From positions 1 to 41,504 of the forward strand of contig JAUMVO010000014.1 in NCBI GenBank assembly GCA_030530095.1: a stretch of 41,504 nt of DNA. The letters run 5' to 3'. The stretch comes from Clostridiaceae bacterium. GTDB taxonomy: Bacteria; Bacillota; Clostridia; Oscillospirales; Acutalibacteraceae. Under the pieces are notes generated by a model that did not search any database, was not told the origin of the DNA, and worked only from the letters and a program-made list of their open reading frames with translations. The first letter of the stretch is position 1; each line of letters starts with the position of its first letter. Positions 7,679 through 15,465 of the stretch are shown here, in pieces. Both the position numbers and the translations under genes were made by a program.

Positions 7679-9469
7679 ATGTCAGCACTTACTACCAATA
7701 AGAGCATTCTCGACTGGATTGACGAGAAGGTTGAGCTCGTTAAGCCCGACAAAATTGTCTGGATTGACGGCTCTGAGGCTCAGCTCGACGAAATCCGTAA
7801 GGAAGCTATCGCAACGGGCGAAATGATCAAGCTCAACGAGGAAATTCTTCCCGGTTGTCTTTATCACAGAACAAAGCCCGACGATGTTGCAAGAGTAGAG
7901 GACAGAACTCTTATCTGCTCACGCAAGGAAGAGGACGCAGGCCCGACAAACCACTGGATGGACCCCGTCAAGGCCTATGAGATGCTTTATGATATCGCCC
8001 GCGATTCTTACAAGGGCAGAACGATGTACGTAATCCCTTATTCAATGGGTCCCGTAGGCTCTCCCTTCTCAAAGGCGGGCATTGAGCTTACCGACTCCAT
8101 CTATGTTGTTCTTAACATGGTTATCATGACCAGAGTAGGCAAGGCTGTTCTCGACGTACTCGGCGACTCAAACGACTGGGTAAGAGGACTTCACTGCAAG
8201 TGCAACGTTGACGCTGAAAAGAGATGGATCTGCCAGTTCCCCGAGGACAATACCATCATCTCGGTTAACTCGGCATACGGCGGAAACGTACTTCTCGGCA
8301 AAAAGTGCTTTGCTCTTCGTATCGCCTCCTATCAGGGCAAGAACGAGGGTTGGCAGGCTGAGCATATGCTTATTCTCGGCCTTGAGAATCCTCAGGGCGA
8401 GGTTAAGTACATCTGCGCCGCTTTCCCGTCGGCATGCGGTAAGACCAATCTTGCTATGCTTATTCCGCCCGAGGGATACAGAGCCAAGGGTTATAAGGTT
8501 TGGTGCGTAGGCGACGATATTTCGTGGATCCGTAAGGGCCCCGACGGCAGACTTTACGCCATCAATCCCGAGAACGGCTTCTTCGGCGTTGCTCCCGGCA
8601 CAAATGAGAAATCAAATCCCAACGCTCTTAAGTCAACTATGAAGGGCGCAATCTTCACAAACGTTGCGAGAAATCTCGATACAAATACAGTTTGGTGGGA
8701 AGGCCTTGACAAGAATCCTCCCGTTAATGCTGAGGAGTGGACCGGCATCAAGTGCAACGGCGTAGAGTGGAAGGCAGAGGGCAAGAATCTTGCTCATCCC
8801 AACAGCCGCTTTACCGCACCTGCAAAGAATTGTCCGTGCCTTTCGTCGGAATTTGAGAACCCGAACGGTGTTCCGATTTCCGCTTTCGTATTCGGCGGAA
8901 GACGCGCAAAGCTTGCTCCGCTGGTTTATCAGTCGAGAGACTGGGATCACGGCGTATTCGTAGGCGCTACAATGGCTTCTGAGACAACTGCCGCAGCTGC
9001 AGGCGCAGTAGGTGTTGTAAGACGTGACCCGATGGCTATGCTTCCGTTCTGCGGTTATCACATGGCTGACTACTGGCAGCACTGGATCGATATCGGTAAG
9101 ACGCTCGATCCCGACAAGGCTCCCAAGATTTTCAACGTCAACTGGTTCAGAAAGGACGACGAGGGCAACTTTATGTGGCCGGGCTTCGGCGACAATCTCC
9201 GCGTTCTTGAATGGATCATCAAGCGTTGCGAGGGTAAGGTTGACGCTCAGGAAACCGCTATCGGTTACATTCCTTATGCCAAGGACATCAATATCGAAGG
9301 TCTTGAGGGCGAGGTAACGGTTGAATCGCTCGATAAGATTCTCGACGTTGATAAGGCGCTCTGGAAGGATGAGGCTGCGGGTATTGAGGAATTCTTCAAG
9401 AAGTTCGGCGACAAGCTTCCTGCCGAGCTTAAGGAAAGCCTTGCAACCCTTAAAGCAAACCTTGAATAA
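7679..9469 (+). CDS. pckG: Phosphoenolpyruvate carboxykinase (GTP)
   Basis: A 596-aa cytosolic enzyme interconverting oxaloacetate and phosphoenolpyruvate with GTP/GDP. In anaerobes it often runs in the CO2-fixing direction toward oxaloacetate. The P-loop is SACGKTN at residues 251-257; the cysteine inside the loop distinguishes the GTP form from the ATP form. SRKEEDAGPTNHW near residue 80 and FGGRRAK near residue 401 are further conserved active-site regions. The start ATG 7679 has AAGGAG 8 bp upstream. Codon use is strongly biased, as in highly expressed genes. It is transcribed alone, with its own promoter and a strong terminator. Confidence 0.96.
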   Translation: MSALTTNKSILDWIDEKVELVKPDKIVWIDGSEAQLDEIRKEAIATGEMIKLNEEILPGCLYHRTKPDDVARVEDRTLICSRKEEDAGPTNHWMDPVKAYEMLYDIARDSYKGRTMYVIPYSMGPVGSPFSKAGIELTDSIYVVLNMVIMTRVGKAVLDVLGDSNDWVRGLHCKCNVDAEKRWICQFPEDNTIISVNSAYGGNVLLGKKCFALRIASYQGKNEGWQAEHMLILGLENPQGEVKYICAAFPSACGKTNLAMLIPPEGYRAKGYKVWCVGDDISWIRKGPDGRLYAINPENGFFGVAPGTNEKSNPNALKSTMKGAIFTNVARNLDTNTVWWEGLDKNPPVNAEEWTGIKCNGVEWKAEGKNLAHPNSRFTAPAKNCPCLSSEFENPNGVPISAFVFGGRRAKLAPLVYQSRDWDHGVFVGATMASETTAAAAGAVGVVRRDPMAMLPFCGYHMADYWQHWIDIGKTLDPDKAPKIFNVNWFRKDDEGNFMWPGFGDNLRVLEWIIKRCEGKVDAQETAIGYIPYAKDINIEGLEGEVTVESLDKILDVDKALWKDEAAGIEEFFKKFGDKLPAELKESLATLKANLE

Positions 9470-9480
9470 ATTGTAATAAT

Positions 9481-9510
9481 AAGGGCGGGACACATTTCCC
9501 GCCCTTTTTT
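9481..9510 (+). terminator. Rho-independent terminator after pckG
   Basis: Perfect 10-bp stem AAGGGCGGGA / TCCCGCCCTT with a 6-nt loop and a T tail. Confidence 0.9.
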
Positions 9511-9526
9511 GAATCAGAGGAACAAT

Positions 9527-9808
9527 ATGCAAAACATACTCGAAACTGTAATGCTTGTCTGCTTCGGTCTTTCGTGGCCGATAAATCTTATCAAGAATAT
9601 CAAGGCTAAAACCGCCAAATCCGCGAGCCTGCCGTTCTATCTGCTTATCACTTTAGGCTATATTGCGGGAATTGCGGCGAAGTTTATCGGTAATAACATA
9701 AACTACGTGCTTATTGCATACTTTATAAATACGCTTTTCGTGCTGCTGAATATAATAGTTTATTTCAGGAATCGCTCACTTGACAAGAGGACGTTAAACA
9801 ATGCTTAA
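9527..9808 (+). CDS. Small 3-TM membrane protein, SemiSWEET/PQ-loop-like
   Basis: A 93-aa protein with three hydrophobic helices (about residues 4-20, 34-54 and 60-82). The first helix ends in SWPINLIKNIKAKTAKSAS, which resembles the PQ-loop pattern (Pro at the end of helix 1, then a KS...S loop) of SemiSWEET sugar transporters; these are three-helix half-transporters of this size that act as dimers. The glutamine of the PQ pair is replaced by Ile, so the assignment is tentative. ATG 9527 is chosen because AGAGG lies at 9516-9520; an upstream TTG sits within the pckG terminator. It overlaps the next gene by 8 bp, so the two are probably co-translated. Confidence 0.6.
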   Translation: MQNILETVMLVCFGLSWPINLIKNIKAKTAKSASLPFYLLITLGYIAGIAAKFIGNNINYVLIAYFINTLFVLLNIIVYFRNRSLDKRTLNNA

Positions 9809-10946
9809 ATTCAACGAAAACGGTAAATTCCGTATTATGCAGGTGTCCGACATTCAGGACACTCAGTTTACCTCGAAAAACACAATTGAATTTCTCGGCG
9901 CCGCCATTGATTACGAAAAACCCGATCTGGTAGTCTTTACGGGCGATCAGGTCAAGGGTTACGGAACATTTCTGATGCTCGGAGACCGTGATAAAAACAC
10001 GGAAACTACTATACGCAACTTTATGAAACCGCTTGCCGAGAGAAATACGCCGTTTACCTTCGTTTTCGGCAATCATGATGCTCAGGTATTTGCAAGCTCA
10101 AAGGAAAGGCAGCTTGAAATATACAAGAGTTATCCGTCCTGCCTTGCCGAGGCAGGGGAGAAGGAGCTTGCGGGGCTTTGCAATCATAACCTTGAAATCA
10201 AGGACTCAAAGGGCGAAAAGACCGTTTTCAATCTCTATATGTTCGACTCGCTTTCGGCTTCACCCTCGGGTAAATGCGACCACGTAACCGAAGGTCAGCT
10301 TGACTGGTACAGACGCACACGCGACCGACTGAAAAAGGAAAACGGTGAATATGTCAAATCAATAGTATTTCAGCATATTCCCGTGCCCGAAATATGGTAT
10401 CTGCTCAAGCTCGTTGCAAAAAATGAGAAGCCCTATGCTGTGGGTTACGGCGATCTGGAAGGAAAATATTTTGCTATAGATAAAAAATATCTTAAGCCCG
10501 GCAATAACGATTTTGTGCTTGAAACTCCGGGAACACCGTATGAGAATTCGGGTGAATTTGACGTTTTGCGCGAGAAGGGCGACGTAATAGGGGCCTTCTT
10601 CGGCCATGACCACAACAACAGCTTTGTCGGCGAGTTTATGGGGCTGAAGCTCGGTTATGCTCAGGGACTCGGATTCAATGTTTACGGCCCGTATATGGAC
10701 AGGGGAGTCAGAATAATTGATTTAGACGAAAATAATCTAAACATATTTGAAACTCATACTCTGCACTATAAGGATTTATTCAAATTTAAGGATATTCATC
10801 AGAAGGCAAGATATTTAATTTATTCGGCATCGCCGCCGTCGCCCGCGGTTGTAAAACCTCTGCTCAAAAAGACGGCAAAGGTGCTTGCGGTTGCAGCTGC
10901 CGTTACGGTTTCGGCGTTGTTTATAGCCAAGAAAATCGACAAATAG
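9801..10946 (+). CDS. Calcineurin-like metallophosphoesterase with C-terminal hydrophobic anchor
   Basis: A 381-aa member of the metallophosphatase superfamily. Metal-binding motifs occur in the expected order: VSDIQD (residues 15-20), VVFTGDQV, FVFGNHDAQ and FGHDHNN. The first motif has Gln where many members have His (SDxH), seen in some DCR2/YkuE-like proteins. There is no signal peptide. A hydrophobic stretch close to the end (AVAAAVTVSALFIA) followed by KKIDK suggests a C-terminal tail anchor with the catalytic domain in the cytoplasm. Overlaps the preceding SemiSWEET-like gene by 8 bp. Substrate unknown; phosphate monoester or nucleotide hydrolysis is a family-level guess. Confidence 0.85.
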   Translation: MLKFNENGKFRIMQVSDIQDTQFTSKNTIEFLGAAIDYEKPDLVVFTGDQVKGYGTFLMLGDRDKNTETTIRNFMKPLAERNTPFTFVFGNHDAQVFASSKERQLEIYKSYPSCLAEAGEKELAGLCNHNLEIKDSKGEKTVFNLYMFDSLSASPSGKCDHVTEGQLDWYRRTRDRLKKENGEYVKSIVFQHIPVPEIWYLLKLVAKNEKPYAVGYGDLEGKYFAIDKKYLKPGNNDFVLETPGTPYENSGEFDVLREKGDVIGAFFGHDHNNSFVGEFMGLKLGYAQGLGFNVYGPYMDRGVRIIDLDENNLNIFETHTLHYKDLFKFKDIHQKARYLIYSASPPSPAVVKPLLKKTAKVLAVAAAVTVSALFIAKKIDK

Positions 10947-11003
10947 TGTATGATGTTTATTTTCTACAATTATTCAATGAATATTTGTCTATGTTTAACG
11001 AAA

Positions 11004-11021
11004 AGTCAGTTTTGGCTGACT
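11004..11021 (+). terminator. Weak hairpin after the metallophosphatase gene
   Basis: Stem AGTCAG / CTGACT with a 6-nt loop, followed by ATTTG; the U tract is poor, so termination is likely partial. Confidence 0.4.
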
Positions 11022-11037
11022 ATTTGACAGAATTTAC

Positions 11038-11065
11038 TTGATTTATTGAAAATAAGTGTTATTAT
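11038..11065 (+). promoter_or_regulatory. Promoter of gdhA
   Basis: TTGATT (11038-11043), 16-bp spacer, TATTAT (11060-11065). A perfect TTGACA at 11024-11029 has no -10 at the right distance. Confidence 0.55.
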
Positions 11066-11089
11066 ATGGGTGAATGGAAATTCACCCAT
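11066..11089 (+). promoter_or_regulatory. Perfect inverted repeat in the gdhA leader
   Basis: 10-bp arms ATGGGTGAAT / ATTCACCCAT around GGAA, directly after the -10 box and about 40 bp before the start codon. It can be a repressor operator covering the transcription start or an RNA hairpin at the 5' end of the mRNA. There is no U tract, so it is not a terminator. Confidence 0.6.
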
Positions 11090-11128
11090 TATAATGTATA
11101 TTAAAGAAATTTGTGGAGGTTGTATTTT

Positions 11129-12475
11129 ATGAATGACTACATTAACAGCGTAATAGAACAGGTTAAGCAGAGAGACGGCGACAAGCCTGAGTTTCTGCAG
11201 ACGGTAACCGAGGTTTTCGGTTCTCTCGAAAAGGTTGTCGAGGCTCATCCCGAGTACGTTAAGAACGATATTCTCGGCAGAATGGCTAACCCCGACAGAT
11301 TCATTTCATTCCGTGTTACATGGGTTGATGACGCAGGTGTTACCCGCACCAACAGAGGCTACAGAGTTCAGTTCAACTCTGCTATCGGTCCCTACAAGGG
11401 CGGTCTCCGTTTCCAGGCTAACGTTAATCCGAGCGTTATCTGGTTCCTTGGCTTTGAGCAGGTATTCAAGAACAGCCTGACCGGCCTGCCCATGGGCGGC
11501 GGCAAGGGCGGTTCTGACTTTGATCCCGCAGGTAAGAGCGACGCTGAAATCATGCGTTTCTGCCAGGCATTTATGACCGAGCTTTACCGTCATATCGGTC
11601 CCGACGTTGACGTTCCCGCAGGTGATATGGGCGTCGGCGGCAGAGAAATCGGCTATCTTTTCGGACAGTATAAGAGAATCCGCAACGCTTATGAGAACGG
11701 CGTTCTCACCGGTAAAGGCTTAAGCTACGGCGGTTCGCTTATCCGTCCTGAGGCAACCGGCTACGGTGCAATCTACTATGCAAACGAAGTCTTCGCACAT
11801 GACGGCGACTCAATCAAGGGCAAGACCTTTGCAGTTTCCGGTTTCGGTAATGTTGCATGGGGCGCGGTTAAGAAGATCGCAGAGCTCGGCGGCAAGGCCA
11901 TTACAATCAGCGGACCCGACGGTTACGTTTACGATCCCGACGGCATCACAACCGACGAAAAGATTAACTATATGCTTGAACTTCGCGCAAGCGGTAAGAA
12001 CATTGTTAAGCCCTATGCGGAAAAGTTCGGCGTTGAGTACTTCGAGGGTCAGAAGCCCTGGGGCGTCAAGGCTGACGTTATGCTTCCCTGCGCTACTCAG
12101 AACGAGGTCGGCATGAAGGAAGCAGAGCAGATAGTTGCCAACGGCGTTAAGTACTACATCGAGGTTTCAAATATGCCCACCACAAACGAAGCTCTTGCTT
12201 ACCTTATGGACAACGGACTTATCGTTGCTCCGTCAAAGGCTGTTAACGCAGGCGGCGTTTGCACATCCGGTCTTGAGATGAGCCAGAACTCGATGAGACT
12301 CGGCTGGTCGGCTGAAGAGGTTGACGAAAGACTTCACAACGCTATGAGAAACATCTTTAAGAACTCCGTTGACGCTGCAGAGCGTTACGGACTCGGCTAC
12401 AATCTTGTTGCAGGCGCCAACATCGCAGGCTTCGAGAAGGTTGCGGAGGCTATGATGGCAGAGGGTATTTTCTAA
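11129..12475 (+). CDS. gdhA: Glutamate dehydrogenase, hexameric class I
   Basis: A 448-aa cytosolic enzyme that interconverts 2-oxoglutarate plus ammonia and glutamate, using NAD(P)H. The substrate-site motif PMGGGKGGSDFDP contains the catalytic lysine region. GPYKGGLRF upstream and the Rossmann motif SGFGNVAWGA near residue 240 are as in bacterial NADP-type enzymes. GGAGG at 11115-11119 fixes the ATG at 11129; an in-frame TTG at 11111 would overlap the ribosome site. Codon bias indicates high expression. It is transcribed alone, possibly controlled through the palindrome in its leader. Coenzyme preference cannot be settled by eye. Confidence 0.96.
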   Translation: MNDYINSVIEQVKQRDGDKPEFLQTVTEVFGSLEKVVEAHPEYVKNDILGRMANPDRFISFRVTWVDDAGVTRTNRGYRVQFNSAIGPYKGGLRFQANVNPSVIWFLGFEQVFKNSLTGLPMGGGKGGSDFDPAGKSDAEIMRFCQAFMTELYRHIGPDVDVPAGDMGVGGREIGYLFGQYKRIRNAYENGVLTGKGLSYGGSLIRPEATGYGAIYYANEVFAHDGDSIKGKTFAVSGFGNVAWGAVKKIAELGGKAITISGPDGYVYDPDGITTDEKINYMLELRASGKNIVKPYAEKFGVEYFEGQKPWGVKADVMLPCATQNEVGMKEAEQIVANGVKYYIEVSNMPTTNEALAYLMDNGLIVAPSKAVNAGGVCTSGLEMSQNSMRLGWSAEEVDERLHNAMRNIFKNSVDAAERYGLGYNLVAGANIAGFEKVAEAMMAEGIF

Positions 12476-12489
12476 ACAAAACACAATGA

Positions 12490-12521
12490 AAAACGGACAG
12501 CTTATGAGCTGTCCGTTTTTT
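12490..12521. terminator. Strong terminator between converging genes
   Basis: 13-bp stem ending in ACGGACAGCT / AGCTGTCCGT with a TATG loop, A-rich on the left and T-rich on the right. It can stop gdhA transcripts and also those of the oppositely oriented oxidoreductase gene. Confidence 0.9.
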
Positions 12522-12531
12522 GATGTCAAAA

Positions 12532-13833
12532 TTAAAGCGTAACCTTTTGCGGCATACCGTTCTCTTCTCTTGATTTGTCGGCGAGATAAACGCAAAGATG
12601 TCCCGCGACAGAGTCGAAAATCGAGGTGCAGGCGAGGGAGGGCTTTTCGCCGCGGATAAACTTAACGAAGTCTTCGGCAAGTCTTTCATCACCGCCGCCG
12701 TGACCGCCGTATGCGCCGACCATATCGCCCGTAACCCGAAGGTCAACCTCTTCGAGCGTCCTTTCGTCGGTCTTGGTCGGATGAATCTTTGAAACATAGA
12801 ATTTCGACTCCTCAAAATCGCCGTAGATTTCGCCGAGAGTACCGACTATATGTATTCTTCTCAGCGGGGTTGAAGAGCCGCCGACCATATTGTGAGTGCC
12901 CGTTGCACCGCTTGCGAAATTGACGAGCACCGATTGATGGTCAACTACATTGTTGTCGCATTTGTAGATGCATCTGCCGTAATTGGAATCACCCTTGAGA
13001 AGATTAATTCTGTCCTCATCTGTCGGGTTTTCGATGCCCTCCAGTTTGTCCCAAATATAGAACGCCCATCTTTCGGGCTGATCGAGGTAAAGCCGCTTTG
13101 CCGAGTATCTGCACTCGTCAACCAACGGACAGTCGACAAGACAGCGTGTACCTGCGTTTTCGGGTGCGTTTTCGGGCTTGAACTGGAATTTTGAACCGAA
13201 GCTCGAAATGCTCACAGGCTTTGTTTCGGACATCATCCACATCATTATATCAATGTCGTGGCAGCATTTTGCAAGCAGCATTGACGTATGACATCTGTCG
13301 GAATTTGCCCATTTTCCTCTTACATAAGAGGTCGAAAGATGGTGATAACTGACGTGCTCGGCGGTCTGAATATTGATAATGTCGCCGATTTCGCCGGAAT
13401 GAACACGCTCTTTAATCGAAAGGTAAAACGGTGTATAGCGAAGCACGTGGCAAATCATAACCTTGTTGCCGTTTTCCTTTACGCAGTCAACAAGCTGACG
13501 AAGCTCGGACTCGTTGGTTGCAAACGGCTTTTCCAAAAGCATATCATAGCCTTTTTTCAGCAGGGGGATGGAGGTAGCTATATGCTGTTCATCCATAGTG
13601 CCGTTAATAACCGTATCGGCAAGCTTGTCGTGCCGTGCCAGCTCCTCAGCACTGTCAAAGCAGTTTTCGGCAGGGAAACCGAACATATCCATAGCCTTTT
13701 TCTGCCTTATCTTATCGGGGTCTGCAACTCCGACAATTTTCAGAAGCTCAGGATTTGTCAGCGCAAGCTTTGCATACGTAAAGGCTCTGTGTCCTGCGCC
13801 TACGATTATCGCGGTTACGGGTTTTTCATTCAT
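12532..13833 (-). CDS. Gfo/Idh/MocA-family NAD(P)-dependent oxidoreductase
   Basis: A 433-aa cytosolic oxidoreductase. An N-terminal Rossmann fold has AIIVGAGHRAF, and LLEKPFA (the Glu-Lys-Pro of the family) comes near residue 105. The C-terminal half is the alpha/beta substrate domain, with HDIDIMMW carrying the family's conserved HDxD site. Members act on sugars, inositols or amino-sugar derivatives; the substrate cannot be told here. I place the start at the second in-frame ATG (13833), because the GAGATG stretch in front gives it some ribosome-site spacing while the first ATG (13842) has none; both are possible. It is convergent with gdhA, sharing the terminator. A 5-bp inverted repeat (TTGAT/ATCAA) surrounds a TATAAT-like box upstream, which could be its promoter. 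Confidence 0.9.
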   Translation of the reverse strand: MNEKPVTAIIVGAGHRAFTYAKLALTNPELLKIVGVADPDKIRQKKAMDMFGFPAENCFDSAEELARHDKLADTVINGTMDEQHIATSIPLLKKGYDMLLEKPFATNESELRQLVDCVKENGNKVMICHVLRYTPFYLSIKERVHSGEIGDIINIQTAEHVSYHHLSTSYVRGKWANSDRCHTSMLLAKCCHDIDIMMWMMSETKPVSISSFGSKFQFKPENAPENAGTRCLVDCPLVDECRYSAKRLYLDQPERWAFYIWDKLEGIENPTDEDRINLLKGDSNYGRCIYKCDNNVVDHQSVLVNFASGATGTHNMVGGSSTPLRRIHIVGTLGEIYGDFEESKFYVSKIHPTKTDERTLEEVDLRVTGDMVGAYGGHGGGDERLAEDFVKFIRGEKPSLACTSIFDSVAGHLCVYLADKSREENGMPQKVTL

Positions 13834-13913
13834 AACTGTCATCTCTTTTTGATTTGATAACTTGATTATATATCAAAACGGTTGATAAATAAAGCATTTT
13901 ATTGATTTTGAGA

Positions 13914-13943
13914 TAAAAAAAGACACGGTATTGCTACCGTGTC
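13914..13943 (-). terminator. Terminator of the SCP2-domain gene
   Basis: Perfect 9-bp stem GACACGGTA / TACCGTGTC with a 4-nt loop and a run of A on the plus strand (T on the transcript) at 13915-13921. Confidence 0.85.
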
Positions 13944-13956
13944 CGTTTTAATATTC

Positions 13957-14280
13957 TTATTTTGCAAGCTTAACGAAACGAAGAACAGTGTCAACGTCGC
14001 CGCTGATTTCAACCTTACCCGAAGTGTAAGCTGCTACAGCGTCCATCTTGCCGTCAAGAATTTTGAAAAGGTTTGTGGGCGCTACGGTTACGGTTGCCCA
14101 ATTGTCATGATAATCATAAGGCTCAACGTTTACCTTGCCGTCCTTAACCTCGATATAGAAAATGCCTTCTGCATTCTTGCCTGCGAGGTTAACCTGGATA
14201 GCCTGAGTACCCTCGATAGCCGATACGTCAGCGTCCTGATACTTTGCTCTTACCTTTTCAACGATCTGCTCGTATGTCAT
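13957..14280 (-). CDS. SCP2 sterol-binding-domain protein
   Basis: A 107-aa protein consisting of almost nothing but an SCP2-type lipid-binding fold: IQVNLAGKNAEGIFYIEVKDG, the central ATVTVAPTNLFKILDGK and the terminal AYTSGKVEISGD segment are characteristic. Bacterial single-domain members bind hydrophobic ligands such as acyl-CoA or fatty acids; the natural ligand here is unknown. The start at 14280 has a perfect GGAG site (reverse strand of CTCC at 14287-14290); an upstream in-frame start would lack one and lie in promoter sequence. Monocistronic, divergent from the alpha/beta hydrolase gene, with its own terminator. A functional link with that lipase-like neighbour is possible but unproven. 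Confidence 0.88.
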   Translation of the reverse strand: MTYEQIVEKVRAKYQDADVSAIEGTQAIQVNLAGKNAEGIFYIEVKDGKVNVEPYDYHDNWATVTVAPTNLFKILDGKMDAVAAYTSGKVEISGDVDTVLRFVKLAK

Positions 14281-14450
14281 AATATCGTCTCCTTTCAAAG
14301 TTTTGAATATTTTAGCACAATATATTGAGATAAACAACAAAAAAATGTCGTTAAAACCACGATATTTAAGGTTGATACCCTGTATTTTTTAGGTAATTAG
14401 TCAATAGTGTGAATAAATTGAAAATTTCTTTGATAGATTTCGAAAAACTG

Positions 14451-14479
14451 ATGACAAATTTTACAATATATAGTATAAT
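14451..14479 (+). promoter_or_regulatory. Promoter of the alpha/beta hydrolase gene
   Basis: ATGACA (14451-14456), 17-bp spacer, perfect TATAAT (14474-14479), 40 bp before the start codon. Confidence 0.7.
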
Positions 14480-14518
14480 TACTTGGTATATTATAATTAA
14501 TAAGTTTGGTGGTAAGTT

Positions 14519-15454
14519 ATGGCTATTGTAAAAACCGAAGCATATTTCAATTCGTCTGACGGCGAGCATAAAATCAGAACTCTTATCTGGAAAGACGATG
14601 AGCTTTCGCCCATAGGCGTAGTTCAGCTCGCTCACGGTATGGCGGAGCATATTGAGAGATATGACGAGTTTGCCCGTTTCCTTGCGTCGAATTCGTTCGT
14701 AGTCTGCGGCAACGACCATCTCGGTCACGGCAAATCGGTTAACGATAAAAGCGAACTCGGCTTCTTTGCGGAGAAAAACGGCAACATAAGACTTGTTGAC
14801 GATATGCACATTCTCACAAAGATTATGAAAAAGAAGTTCCCCGATATTCCTTACTTCCTTTTCGGCCACAGCATGGGTTCTCTGTGCGCCAGAGTTTATG
14901 CATCGCATTTCGGCGATGAACTTAACGGAGCGATTTTCTGCGGTACGGCAGAGCTTCCGTCTGCGGCATCTGCTCTCGAGCCTATACTCAATTCACTTAT
15001 CGAAAAATTCGGACCGAGAACCGTTTATCCGAAGATGGGCGAGCTTTTCAACAACTTCTCGTCAATGAACATTCCGGATAAGACCTCGAATATCGACTGG
15101 CTTTCGAGAAATGCAGAGAACAGAGAAAAATACGCTGCGGACGAGCTTTGCGGTTTTACGTTTACCATTTCTGCATACAGAGATGTTTTCGCACTTGCAA
15201 GCGAATGCTCGGCAAAGGAATGGGCTTTCCTCGTTCCTCACGAGCTTCCGGTTATGTTCATCTCCGGCGCGCTTGATCCCGTTGGCATGAGCGGCAAGGG
15301 GGTTATTGCGGCATCCGACGCTCTCGTCAGAGCGGGTATGGATCCGACAGTTATTCTTTATCCGGGCGACAGACATGAGATTCTCAACGAGGACGACAAG
15401 GACAAGGTTTATAACGACGTTCTCGCGTGGATTAATTCAATTTACGTTTCATAG
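14519..15454 (+). CDS. Alpha/beta hydrolase, monoacylglycerol lipase/lysophospholipase type
   Basis: A 311-aa serine hydrolase of the Hydrolase_4 group. The oxyanion-hole region is QLAHGMAEH near residue 41. The catalytic triad is readable as Ser118 in GHSMG, Asp253 in GALDPVG and His286 in DRHEIL. There is no signal peptide, so the enzyme is probably cytosolic or loosely membrane-associated, splitting monoacylglycerols, lysophospholipids or similar esters. The stop TAG lies 11 bp before the TTG start of miaB, within whose ribosome site it falls, so this gene leads the following tRNA-modification/repair run and may be co-transcribed with it. Confidence 0.9.
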   Translation: MAIVKTEAYFNSSDGEHKIRTLIWKDDELSPIGVVQLAHGMAEHIERYDEFARFLASNSFVVCGNDHLGHGKSVNDKSELGFFAEKNGNIRLVDDMHILTKIMKKKFPDIPYFLFGHSMGSLCARVYASHFGDELNGAIFCGTAELPSAASALEPILNSLIEKFGPRTVYPKMGELFNNFSSMNIPDKTSNIDWLSRNAENREKYAADELCGFTFTISAYRDVFALASECSAKEWAFLVPHELPVMFISGALDPVGMSGKGVIAASDALVRAGMDPTVILYPGDRHEILNEDDKDKVYNDVLAWINSIYVS

Positions 15455-15465
15455 GAGTTATTGGT

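Noticed and set aside
8633-9532. Long minus-strand frame (299 aa) opposite pckG
   Set aside because: It is antisense to a highly biased, conserved gene; its product has no recognisable domain, and the pckG terminator lies inside its start region.
11024-11029. Perfect TTGACA as the gdhA -35 box
   Set aside because: The only good -10 box is 30 bp away; TTGATT at 11038-11043 has the right spacing.
14366-14908. 180-aa minus-strand frame covering the hydrolase promoter
   Set aside because: It crosses a clear promoter and the start of a conserved hydrolase gene; the product resembles nothing.
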